From contig DMXI01000105.1 in NCBI GenBank assembly GCA_003483885.1, positions 32,119-96,118 on the forward strand: a stretch of DNA of 64,000 bases, in the 5' to 3' direction. The position numbers and the translations under genes were made by a program. Positions 54,077 to 62,585 of this stretch are shown in pieces (positions within the stretch are counted from its first letter, which is position 1; every line of letters begins with the position of its first letter). The DNA comes from Microscillaceae bacterium (GTDB lineage: Bacteria > Bacteroidota > Bacteroidia > Cytophagales > Microscillaceae). The notes beneath the pieces are model-generated. The model searched no databases and had not been told where the DNA came from. It saw only the letters and a list, made by a program, of their open reading frames with translations.

Positions 54077-56098
54077 TTGATCCACAAAATAATCCCTGGT
54101 GAATTGAAAACCTTACTTAAAACCTACATTTTACGCATAAGCCAGCTCAACAACTGGATAGGAAAAAATACAGCCTGGTGTACCACTTTCTTGGTGTTAT
54201 TGGTGTGTTTTGATGTATCACAAACTTATTTTTTCAAAAAAACTTCGGTAGCTTTTTTAGAGTTGGAGTGGCATCTTTTTGCCTTGGTATTTTTGTTTTG
54301 TGCGGGCTATAGTTTGCGCCATGACAAGCACGTGCGGGTAGATGTATTTTACAACCGGATGAGTACCCAACAACAAGCCTGGATCAATTTATTGGGTACC
54401 CTCGTTTTTTTGCTCCCTTTTTGTGCAGTAATTATTTATGCCTCTTATAAATATACCCTGGTTTCTTTTGGTTATCAGGAAGGTTCTCCTAATCCCGGAG
54501 GTTTGCCAGCTCGTTACATCATCAAGGGAGCCATTCCCTTGGGGTTTTTCTTTTTACTACTACAGGCCATTTCTTTGCTTTTTGAATCTATTTTAAAAGT
54601 AATGGGCGAATCATTGGCCGAATTGACACCTCGTTGGCAAGACAAAGACGATATTACCAGTCATCATCCCACTCCAGAGACTACCACTGGTGGTAGTAGA
54701 ATTTTTGGAGTAATCAAAGTACTCTTTCTATTAGTAGGCGTATTGATTTGCGCATCGCTATTTTTAGGAATTCAGCTACCAATGCCACTCTTCTTACAAC
54801 TCTTTTTGTTGGTTTTTGTAGCCATATTGGCTGGTTTTCCGGTAGCGTTTACCCTGGGAGGCCTTTCTATTTTGTTTGGTTTAGCCATTTTCAATCTCAA
54901 CTTCTTCTATTTACTTTCTTTGAGGATTTATGGTATTATGAACAATGCCGTATTGATGGCGGTGCCTTTGTTTGTGTATATGGGGATTATGCTTGAGAAA
55001 TCAGGCATTGCCGAAAGACTACTGGAAACCATGGCTTTGCTTTTTGGCCGTCTCAAGGGAGGTTTGGCCATTTCAGTGGTAGTAGTAGGGGCTTTGTTGG
55101 CTGCTTCCACCGGAATTGTAGGAGCCACGGTAATTACCATGGGGTTGATTAGCTTACCCACGATGATGCGTCGTAAATACAGCGTAGAATTAGCTGCAGG
55201 TACCATTGCGGCTTCAGGTACTTTGGGGCAAATTATTCCTCCAAGTGTCGTGTTGGTATTACTAGGCAGTGTGTTGAATATCTCGGTAGGAGATTTGTTT
55301 ACTGGGGCTTTTATCCCTGGGTTTGCCTTGGTCTTGTTGTATTTTATATACATCCTGGGGGTAACCATCATAAAACCTGATATGGCACCTGCGATGCCTA
55401 AAGAAGAGCTGAAGGCCTTTAAAACTGAAGGAATGTGGCAACGAATTTTGTCGGCTTTTGTGTTACCTTTCTTATTAATTGTGGCAGTATTAGGGTCTAT
55501 ATTTGCTGGGATTGCTACGCCTACCGAAGCTGCTGCAGTAGGTGCTTTAGGGGCCACTTTGCTGACCTTATTTCAAAAGAAATTGTCCTTAAAAGTACTT
55601 CGCCAAGTGATGCGTTCTACCAGCCATATCACCACCATGGTGTTTTTGATATTGATTGGTGCCTCAGCTTTTTCACTGATTTTCAGGGGGTTAAAAGGTG
55701 ATGATTACATCATTGAATTAATCAACTCCAGCAATTTAAATAAATACACCTTCTTAGCATTGGTCATGATGATCATGTTCATTGCTGGTTTTTTCATTGA
55801 TTTCATCGAGATTATCTTCATCATTGTCCCTGTAGTAGTGGTTACTTTTAAGGCCATGGGGCTCGATTTGCTCTGGGTAGGTATTTTGATGGCGATGAAT
55901 CTCCAAACCTCTTTCCTTACCCCACCATTTGGTTTTGCACTGTTTTACTTAAAAGGAGTGGCACCGCCCGAAGTCAAAACCAGTCAAATCTATCGAGGAG
56001 TCATTCCCTTTATCATTATCCAAGTGCTATTAATTGCTACCGTGGTCATTTTCCCTGAAGTGGTTACCTGGCTTCCTCAGTTTTTGAAAGGCAAATAA
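54077..56098 (+). CDS. TRAP transporter permease, fused DctQ-DctM
   Basis: A DctQ-like region (about 1-200, four helices, VRVDVFYNRM-type segment) is fused to a DctM-like region of about 12 helices (from about 220; LAGFPVAFTLGGLSILFGL, ASGTLGQIIPPSVVLVLLG). The gene has no ATG near its start; TTG at 54077 is chosen because the in-frame upstream stop is at 54059-54061. TRAP systems need a periplasmic binding protein (DctP), which is not seen here. The substrate (an organic acid or similar) is unknown. The next gene follows after 12 bases. Confidence 0.9.
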   Translation: MIHKIIPGELKTLLKTYILRISQLNNWIGKNTAWCTTFLVLLVCFDVSQTYFFKKTSVAFLELEWHLFALVFLFCAGYSLRHDKHVRVDVFYNRMSTQQQAWINLLGTLVFLLPFCAVIIYASYKYTLVSFGYQEGSPNPGGLPARYIIKGAIPLGFFFLLLQAISLLFESILKVMGESLAELTPRWQDKDDITSHHPTPETTTGGSRIFGVIKVLFLLVGVLICASLFLGIQLPMPLFLQLFLLVFVAILAGFPVAFTLGGLSILFGLAIFNLNFFYLLSLRIYGIMNNAVLMAVPLFVYMGIMLEKSGIAERLLETMALLFGRLKGGLAISVVVVGALLAASTGIVGATVITMGLISLPTMMRRKYSVELAAGTIAASGTLGQIIPPSVVLVLLGSVLNISVGDLFTGAFIPGFALVLLYFIYILGVTIIKPDMAPAMPKEELKAFKTEGMWQRILSAFVLPFLLIVAVLGSIFAGIATPTEAAAVGALGATLLTLFQKKLSLKVLRQVMRSTSHITTMVFLILIGASAFSLIFRGLKGDDYIIELINSSNLNKYTFLALVMMIMFIAGFFIDFIEIIFIIVPVVVVTFKAMGLDLLWVGILMAMNLQTSFLTPPFGFALFYLKGVAPPEVKTSQIYRGVIPFIIIQVLLIATVVIFPEVVTWLPQFLKGK

Positions 56099-56110
56099 GC
56101 AAACAGCGTC

Positions 56111-57154
56111 ATGAGTTGGGTAAAAAACATGCGTCGTTTGATGTTTTTGATGAAAGACATGCAATCGGCCAATCGTGAAAAAGGAAAATTGCATCGAGAA
56201 ATGAATGCCTTGCTACATTCGACCGTAGATTTGTCTATATACCAGGATAGTATTTCTTCAAGAATGCTTAAAAAAATGCAGTGGTACATGGTAGAAACGG
56301 TGTGGATGAGTCAAAAATTTGCCGATTTGCATCAAACTATCTTGGATGAAAAAAGTAAGTGCAGTATTGCGTTTTCTGGTGTATTAGGTGGTATTTCTGA
56401 TATTTTGATAGATGACCTGGCAGTGAGTGATTTAACTTCCATCAAAGCGTTTTTGCTCAAGCCTTCAGCACAAGCAGGACAAAAACCCCTGGAGCAGCTT
56501 TACCTGGATTTTTTTAGAGCGTTTGAGGCAAATCTATCTGACACTCATCGATCATTGGTGTTGGACTATTACTGGAAAACACTGCAAGCTCAGTTTGAGA
56601 GCCGCCAACAGTTTAACCCTGATTTGCCCCAATCAAAACTGATCAAGATATTGAAGGATAAATGTGGTTTTACGACCTTGTTGTGCCGCGCAATCATTGG
56701 TCCCGAATTATCAAAACAAGAAGCAGAGGCCATTTATGAGTTGGGAGGCTTGGTACAATTTATTAATGATATCAACGACTTGCATAAAGATAGTAGCCAA
56801 GGCATTCGAAATTTTGCCAATAGCTTTGATACCATTGATGAGATGCGGCAAGTTTTGATTAATCAAGTATTAGTCAGTTTTGATCAGGTTAAAAAACTTC
56901 CATTAGCAAAGAAACAAAAGGTCGATTTTCTGTTTATTTTTCATAGTTTTGTCATTATTACCTTGGCACAGTTAAATCATTACAGATTTATTTGTGAGGG
57001 TAATTATCAATTGGATAGGTTTTTGAACCTACCGCAGCATAAAACAAAAGTGCGACCCTACCTACGGCGAAATTTTCAATACAGCATTCCAAAAATTCTG
57101 AATTATCACTTTCATTATCCTTACGAAAGTAAGTTTTTGAATTTCAACGTTTGA
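56111..57154 (+). CDS. Class I isoprenoid-synthase-like protein
   Basis: 347 residues, almost all helical. An Asp-rich motif GGISDILIDD (D97, D101, D102) lies near the start, and a second, INDINDLHKDSSQGIRN (D220, D223, D227), resembles the NSE/DTE-like second metal motif of class I prenyl and terpene synthases. The spacing, about 125 residues, fits the fold. It may be a prenyltransferase or terpene cyclase-like enzyme, or a catalytically altered relative. It is encoded 12 bases after the TRAP gene, probably in the same transcript. Confidence 0.5.
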   Translation: MSWVKNMRRLMFLMKDMQSANREKGKLHREMNALLHSTVDLSIYQDSISSRMLKKMQWYMVETVWMSQKFADLHQTILDEKSKCSIAFSGVLGGISDILIDDLAVSDLTSIKAFLLKPSAQAGQKPLEQLYLDFFRAFEANLSDTHRSLVLDYYWKTLQAQFESRQQFNPDLPQSKLIKILKDKCGFTTLLCRAIIGPELSKQEAEAIYELGGLVQFINDINDLHKDSSQGIRNFANSFDTIDEMRQVLINQVLVSFDQVKKLPLAKKQKVDFLFIFHSFVIITLAQLNHYRFICEGNYQLDRFLNLPQHKTKVRPYLRRNFQYSIPKILNYHFHYPYESKFLNFNV

Positions 57155-57185
57155 ATTTAATCAAGGCATAAGTATTAATTGAAAA

Positions 57186-57590
57186 ATGGAGAATCTTTAT
57201 CAAAGTAAGTACCAGCAAATTGATTTTGACTCAAATACTGGTATAATGCAAAACACTTGGATCTCAGAAAGTGTTTATATGACTGCTGATGAGTACAAGA
57301 GTAATTTAGAGAAACTGGTCAACCTTATTGCACAACACCAAGCAACCAAGCAATTGGTTAACACCCTCAACTTTGAGTTTACAATTGACATCGAGTTACA
57401 AGACTGGACCGATGAGCATGTAAACAAAAAGAATCGTGAAGCTGGTGTAAGAAAGGTGGCTTTTGTGATTGCAGAAGAAATATTTTCGCAAATGTCCATA
57501 GAACAAGCGATGGAACCCAACGAAGGTTCAAAGATGGATGTGAGGTATTTCACTACCCCACAAGAAGCCCAAAGTTGGCTGCTGGAATAA
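57186..57590 (+). CDS. STAS / SpoIIAA-like protein
   Basis: 134 residues with a mixed strand-helix pattern (MQNTWISESVYMTADEYKSNLEKLVNL; VRKVAFVIAEEIFSQM) recalling the STAS-like protein at 49823. There is no signal peptide. It lies 31 bases after the isoprenoid-like gene. The role is unknown; partner-switching with SpoIIE phosphatases is possible. Confidence 0.6.
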   Translation: MENLYQSKYQQIDFDSNTGIMQNTWISESVYMTADEYKSNLEKLVNLIAQHQATKQLVNTLNFEFTIDIELQDWTDEHVNKKNREAGVRKVAFVIAEEIFSQMSIEQAMEPNEGSKMDVRYFTTPQEAQSWLLE

Positions 57591-57690
57591 GGTTTAAGAA
57601 AGCCTTCAACCAGTTATTTTCCCTTGATGACCCTTTTCTGGACTCAATTTCCCTCCCTCTCAAAAAAGTATTTTAAGCCAGGAAGCCATC

Positions 57691-57819
57691 TATTGCATTT
57701 CAATAATCTGATCACAAATTTTCTCGGCTACTTTCAGATTATCAAACGTCAACTTCCTTCTAAAGCCGAGCATAGTGAACTCACCGCAGGTAATCTTACT
57801 CAATATTTTTCCTCTAACT
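57691..57819 (-). pseudogene. 3' remnant of a serine hydrolase gene
   Basis: The minus strand encodes about 42 residues ending KICDQIIEMQ, nearly the same as the end (KIYDQIIEMQ) of the serine hydrolase at 61276, and the DNA of the last 45 bases is close. The upstream part is gone; the open frame begins directly after an in-frame stop. It lies in the 303-bp gap 57591-57893, which otherwise has no gene. Confidence 0.6.
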
Positions 57820-57849
57820 TAATTTAGGGATGGGAGAGATATAAGCAGG

Positions 57850-57885
57850 GAAAAACGAAAACCTGCCAATTGCAAACTGACAGGT
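57850..57885 (-). terminator. Minus-strand terminator of the YHYH gene
   Basis: On the minus strand ACCTGTCA pairs with TGGCAGGT (seven of eight), followed by TTTTCGTTTTT. Confidence 0.6.
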
Positions 57886-57893
57886 CTAAAATA

Positions 57894-58871
57894 CTATCTA
57901 TTCTCAAAATCTTTACTAGGTGTACCAGATAAGCAACGACCTATTTGGGGAAAATTATCTGTGATTACATAGAAATAGCTAAAAGTTTTGGTACCATCTA
58001 CAGTGGTTAATGTAATATTTCTTGCTATCCCATTACAGGCGTCCAAGTCACCTAAGCCTTCCACATATTCATAATCGTTGGTGTATTTACCATTATAAGA
58101 GCCACAGGGTTCAGATACTCCATCACCTGGTCTAAGGCCTTCCTTTATTCGATAGCTTGGAGTTAGAAGTTTTAAATTACCAGAAGCATCAGGGCCATAA
58201 CGATATATGATAGGAAAACCATCAGATGCCCAACCAACTTGCACCACTTGTGTAGGCACAGTAGTACCGCTTATTCCAGGCAATAATAATTCTGCATATT
58301 CAAACATATTGCCGTGGTAATGATATCCTTGAGGGCCTTGGTGAGCTGAGGCACAATCTAAAGCCACCATGTTCCTACCACTCCCTTGGTTCGTTGTGGG
58401 TTCAAATACCCAGTCCCAGTTAAATTCACCCGTTTGAGTATTGGTAAAAATAAAGGGCTCCGCAGGAGCTGGGGCAATTAACACTCCATTAAGCGCTACT
58501 CCAAAATAACGAGCGGGGCGTCCATCATTCAAGACTGATGTAGTGCTAGTAGCTATTGCAGGCGTAGCATCTAATGTAAGTGTACGATCTATAGGTGTTA
58601 AGGTACTTGTGGTGCTATACTTATGATTTGGGTAAGTGTTAGATACAATCGTTCTGACATCCCCTGCAACACTTTCGTTGTATTGGCTAGTTGTTGTTGG
58701 ATCAGTACTACAGCCAGTGTTGGTAGTGCTTGTGCTATTGTCATTGGGACAATCAGCATCTGTAATTCCAGTGACGGTAGTAGGCGTAGTGTCATCGTCA
58801 CTTTTTTTGCATGAACTGATCAATACGATGATTGACAAGAGATAAACCAGTGTAAGAGATAATTTCCCCAT
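57894..58871 (-). CDS. YHYH-domain lipoprotein
   Basis: A lipoprotein signal with lipobox LISSC (C20) precedes a Ser/Thr-rich, cysteine-containing linker and a domain with GYHYH near residue 208. This is the signature of the YHYH family, whose function is not established. Several Cys (NTGCSTD, SEPCGSYNG, DACNGIA, GRCLSG) may form disulphides. It is probably anchored to the outer membrane and exposed. Confidence 0.85.
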   Translation of the reverse strand: MGKLSLTLVYLLSIIVLISSCKKSDDDTTPTTVTGITDADCPNDNSTSTTNTGCSTDPTTTSQYNESVAGDVRTIVSNTYPNHKYSTTSTLTPIDRTLTLDATPAIATSTTSVLNDGRPARYFGVALNGVLIAPAPAEPFIFTNTQTGEFNWDWVFEPTTNQGSGRNMVALDCASAHQGPQGYHYHGNMFEYAELLLPGISGTTVPTQVVQVGWASDGFPIIYRYGPDASGNLKLLTPSYRIKEGLRPGDGVSEPCGSYNGKYTNDYEYVEGLGDLDACNGIARNITLTTVDGTKTFSYFYVITDNFPQIGRCLSGTPSKDFENR

Positions 58872-59112
58872 TTCTTTATGTTAAAAACGTTTATACTATT
58901 CTTTATGTAAGAAGGTGTTTTTGAACTTGTACTCATTCCGGTTAATTTTTATAGCAGATATTATATGGAGTAGTTGGCAACATATTTTAAAAATAACTTT
59001 GGTGTTTTAATGTTGTGACTAAACGCAAAAAGTAGCTGAAATTAGGGACAAATCCACACCTCTCTTTATATTTATAGGCTAAAAAATTTCGGGGTATCAA
59101 ATCTGTTACTTT

Positions 59113-61185
59113 ATGTCTCTATTTAAAATACCTACATTAAAATTGTGTTTTTTACTGTCCTTATTTTCTTCTTCTCTGTTACTGGGTCAGTCCAAAAACT
59201 TGGTGATCAATCAAGATCATTCAGGGTTGATGCGTTCGGTGATTTTTTCACCTAACGGTAAAAAAATACTTACAGGAGCTTCTGATAGAACAGCAAAAAT
59301 ATGGGATGTTTCTACCCGAAAGCTCTTACACACTTACGATGGCTATGTCTATGATGTCAAACACCTGGCTTTTTCGAAAGATGAAAAGTACCTTCTGACA
59401 GGTTCCAATGGCCAAATTCTGCTTCGAGAAACACTGAGTGGTAAAATTATACATCATCTAAAGCATATGCATACACTCAAGCTGGTAGGGTTTTCAAAAG
59501 ATGGCAAGACTTTTTACGCAGGCTATCGAGACGGGGTGTTTAATTTTTGGAACATTAAAACCGGAAAACTAATCAAGACATTTAAAAGCTATTGGAACCT
59601 TTCCAGCGTAGCACTTTCGCCCGATGAAAATACGGTAGCAACAGCCGTTAAAAATGTAGAGTTGTGGAATGTAAATACCAAAGCCAAGCTACATGTACTC
59701 AAAGGGCACGACTCGTGGGTAAGAGGCTTGGGTTTTTCGCCCAACGGCAAAAAACTTTTTGTGGGATATCTCGATGAAACCATTGAGGTATGGGATATCA
59801 CTACCCAAAAACTTCTCAATACTTTTCCAGGGAACATTAAATCTGTAACTTCGGTGTCATTTTCTAACGATCGTACCAAAGTGATTTTTGGTGGAATGCG
59901 AGGACAACTCAATATTCGTGATACTCAAACGGGTGAGCTTCTCAAATCTATAAAAGTATCCAAAAATGATGTCAATTGTTCGGCCTTATCGCCCGATGGT
60001 TCGCTGGTGGTTACCGGTGGCTGGAAACTACAACTATGGAATGTTCCGTCTGGTAAGCAAGAGCATCTATTTCGGATGATTAAGGCTGATAATTACCCAT
60101 TGGGAAAGATTTCTCCTGATGGAAGATACTACGTCATGCGTAAAGATGATAATCAGATGGTTGTAGTGGATTTGATAACAGGTAAGCCTTTGGAAACCCT
60201 CCGAGCAGAGGGTAAGATATATGAGGTCGATTTTACGGCAAATAGTCGTCAAATCTTTGCAAAAATAAACTATAACACGCTGGCATTGTGGGAAATTAGT
60301 ACAGGTAAACAATTACAGTTTTTCAAACTACCACGAAGAGTAGCCTTGGTGTCGTACAAGTTCTCAGCAGCCGGTGACAGATTTTTGACTGGATACAGTA
60401 ATGGGACTACCGAACTTTGGGATGTGAAGAGCGGCCAAAAATTACAAAGTTTTACCGGACATCAAAGGAAAGTGACTTCAGTAGAGTTCTCAAACGACCA
60501 GACTCAAATACTTACTGGTGGCGAAGATAAAACTGTAAAGTTGTGGCAGGTAGATACTGGCAAACTTTTGCATACATTTAGAATGTTTGCTCCCCGAAAA
60601 ACAAGAAAAGGTTTTGCCACAGTATATACCCCTTCAATTACTAAATCAGTATTTTCGGCCAATGGTGCTTCTTTGCTCGCCCTGACAGCAGACAGAACAG
60701 GTGGCAGGGCAACACTGAAAATATGGAATAAAGACAGCAAAGAATTGCTGGATACCCAGTTGATTAACAGTGTAGATCCTCGATGGTTAGAGTTTAGTGC
60801 TGATCGTTCCAGAATTTTATACCGTTACCCGTTTAGCAAACGGGAATATCGCCTGAGAATACTGGCTTCCAAAAAAGATGTGAAAACATACACTCATAAA
60901 GGAAGCCGAATGGGTGGTTTTTTGAAAGGCGAAAAAGTGTTTTTAACACGAAGCCCATTTAATGTCAGTTGGCTGTGGGATGTAAAGAGTGGCAAAGAGT
61001 TAGGTACCTTGTATGCTTATTTTGCCGACAAAGAGGCCTGGCTGTTGATTACGCCTGATGGCAAGTACGATGGCAATGAGGCTGGTCTGAAAAATCTTTA
61101 CTATGTAAAAGGAGTGAAGGTAAAGTCGTTGCCCAAACGAGATCCCAAAAGGGTCAAAGGACTATGGAAAAAGCTTATCAGATAA
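59113..61185 (+). CDS. WD40-repeat protein (secreted or periplasmic)
   Basis: A signal peptide (about 1-26, ending LLLGQ) is followed by about ten WD40-type units (for example SVIFSPNGKKILTGASDRTAKIWDV, VEFSNDQTQILTGGEDKTVKLWQV). A C-terminal DKEAWLLITPDGKYDGNEAGLKNLYYV segment is often found after WD40 repeats in Cytophagales. Its beta-propellers would mediate protein binding. The partners are unknown. It ends at the terminator 61209-61260. Confidence 0.92.
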   Translation: MSLFKIPTLKLCFLLSLFSSSLLLGQSKNLVINQDHSGLMRSVIFSPNGKKILTGASDRTAKIWDVSTRKLLHTYDGYVYDVKHLAFSKDEKYLLTGSNGQILLRETLSGKIIHHLKHMHTLKLVGFSKDGKTFYAGYRDGVFNFWNIKTGKLIKTFKSYWNLSSVALSPDENTVATAVKNVELWNVNTKAKLHVLKGHDSWVRGLGFSPNGKKLFVGYLDETIEVWDITTQKLLNTFPGNIKSVTSVSFSNDRTKVIFGGMRGQLNIRDTQTGELLKSIKVSKNDVNCSALSPDGSLVVTGGWKLQLWNVPSGKQEHLFRMIKADNYPLGKISPDGRYYVMRKDDNQMVVVDLITGKPLETLRAEGKIYEVDFTANSRQIFAKINYNTLALWEISTGKQLQFFKLPRRVALVSYKFSAAGDRFLTGYSNGTTELWDVKSGQKLQSFTGHQRKVTSVEFSNDQTQILTGGEDKTVKLWQVDTGKLLHTFRMFAPRKTRKGFATVYTPSITKSVFSANGASLLALTADRTGGRATLKIWNKDSKELLDTQLINSVDPRWLEFSADRSRILYRYPFSKREYRLRILASKKDVKTYTHKGSRMGGFLKGEKVFLTRSPFNVSWLWDVKSGKELGTLYAYFADKEAWLLITPDGKYDGNEAGLKNLYYVKGVKVKSLPKRDPKRVKGLWKKLIR

Positions 61186-61208
61186 TGAATCAACCAACAA
61201 TACTTTGT

Positions 61209-61260
61209 GCAGGTAGTAAGTAGGGAAGCTGGTTTTTCTCACTTATTACCTGCTATTTTT
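61209..61260 (+). terminator. Hairpin terminator
   Basis: GCAGGTAGTAAGT pairs with ACTTATTACCTGC and is followed by TATTTTT. It ends the WD40 transcript. Confidence 0.75.
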
Positions 61261-61275
61261 ACCACTTTAAGTCAT

Positions 61276-62340
61276 CTATTGCATTTCAATAATCTGATCA
61301 TAAATTTTTCCAGCTACTTTCTCTAAAACTTCTCCTGTTCGCTCAAAACTAACATTGGTAAATATACTAATCCCCAACTGGTGTTTGGGATAAAGCATAA
61401 ACCAGTTTTGCATGCCAAAAATCCCTCCGTGATGACGGTATACAGTAGTTTCAGCATTTTTTAAAATATTCCAATAATAGCCTATTTCAAAATCATAAGG
61501 TGTCTCAAAAAAAGCCTGATGAGATGTCTTAACTACTTGGTTTGACTCATTGAGATGGTATTTTGCGTATTTTAGCATATCGCCCACAGTGGCGTGTAGC
61601 CCTCCCATGCCTCCCCAAAGTTTGCGTTCAAAATTAGGCATCAATTGATTGTCCCCATTATACCCTTTTACCAGGCGTTTTTTGGCTTGCTGATCTAACA
61701 CAAAACTTGTTTGTTTCATTTGTAAAGGATTTAGTATATATTCCTGAAGCAGTGTCTCATAGGGTTTCTGATACACCTTTTCTAAGATATAAGCCATTAC
61801 TTCGGGCGCTGTATTCGAGTACCTATAGCGAGACCCTGGTTTGTCCTTGATGTTGAGTTGTTTCAACCCTTCCCAAAAACCTGCTTTGCTGTCACCGTCG
61901 GGCGGGAAGTTTGGAAACCCACTGGTATGGGTGAGCAAATGCTGGATAGTAATCGGTGATTGCTCAAATGCCAGGTTTGGATAAGGTTGAGGTAAATATT
62001 TTCGGATATCATCCTGCAATTTAATTTTTTGTTCCAGTACAGCTTTAGCAGCCAAAGTGCCCAAAAATGTTTTCGTAACTGAAGCCAGTTCATAAATAGT
62101 GCTGTCATTGGGTGGGATGCCTTCTCCAATTTTTAGTTCTCCAAAATGCCGGATCACCTTTTTCCCATTTTTGTATATGCCTATCGATAGCGAGTGAAAT
62201 CGCTTATCCTGGAGCAATAAGTTGGCATTTTTTTCTATGATAGATTCAATGCTTACAGGAGTATGCGCTTTAGTTTGTTTGGTTTTTTTGTGACAGCTTG
62301 CAACAACCAAGGCCAGTGCTAAAAAGAGAATTTTGTTCAT
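61276..62340 (-). CDS. Serine hydrolase, beta-lactamase type, lipoprotein
   Basis: The ATG at 62340 gives a lipoprotein signal (VVASC, C16); a longer frame from 62415 lacks similarity in its first 25 residues. The catalytic motifs are S87-V-T-K90, YSN in RYSNTAPEVM and HHGG in YRHHGGIFG. It is likely an esterase or D-peptidase acting in the periplasm. A remnant of a similar gene lies at 57691-57819. Confidence 0.9.
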   Translation of the reverse strand: MNKILFLALALVVASCHKKTKQTKAHTPVSIESIIEKNANLLLQDKRFHSLSIGIYKNGKKVIRHFGELKIGEGIPPNDSTIYELASVTKTFLGTLAAKAVLEQKIKLQDDIRKYLPQPYPNLAFEQSPITIQHLLTHTSGFPNFPPDGDSKAGFWEGLKQLNIKDKPGSRYRYSNTAPEVMAYILEKVYQKPYETLLQEYILNPLQMKQTSFVLDQQAKKRLVKGYNGDNQLMPNFERKLWGGMGGLHATVGDMLKYAKYHLNESNQVVKTSHQAFFETPYDFEIGYYWNILKNAETTVYRHHGGIFGMQNWFMLYPKHQLGISIFTNVSFERTGEVLEKVAGKIYDQIIEMQ

Positions 62341-62511
62341 ACCAATAATTAAATCAAAAGTAAATAATGACGATAAGCCAACAAGAGATGGAGGGCTTAT
62401 CGGATGCAAGATCAAAAGAAGGTGAAATGGGAAAAGATGTCTATTGAATTTATAAATTCATTATATCCGAGGATTAAAAAATAATTTTGTTTAACTTTTT
62501 TCTATGTATTA

Positions 62512-62530
62512 TTGTTTAATTGTTAAACAA
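62512..62530. promoter_or_regulatory. Perfect inverted repeat upstream of the GAF-SpoIIE gene
   Basis: TTGTTTAA and TTAAACAA flank TTG. It lies 56 bases before the start at 62586 and could be a regulator-binding site; no regulator is assigned. I saw no promoter match elsewhere in 62341-62585. Confidence 0.35.
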
Positions 62531-62585
62531 AATTGCTTTTTTGTAAAATGGTTTGATAACTTAGGTTAGTAAAACTACTACGACT

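Noticed and set aside
54928..55557. A 209-codon open frame on the minus strand in the TRAP gene
   Set aside because: It mirrors the low-complexity hydrophobic coding region and has no independent support.
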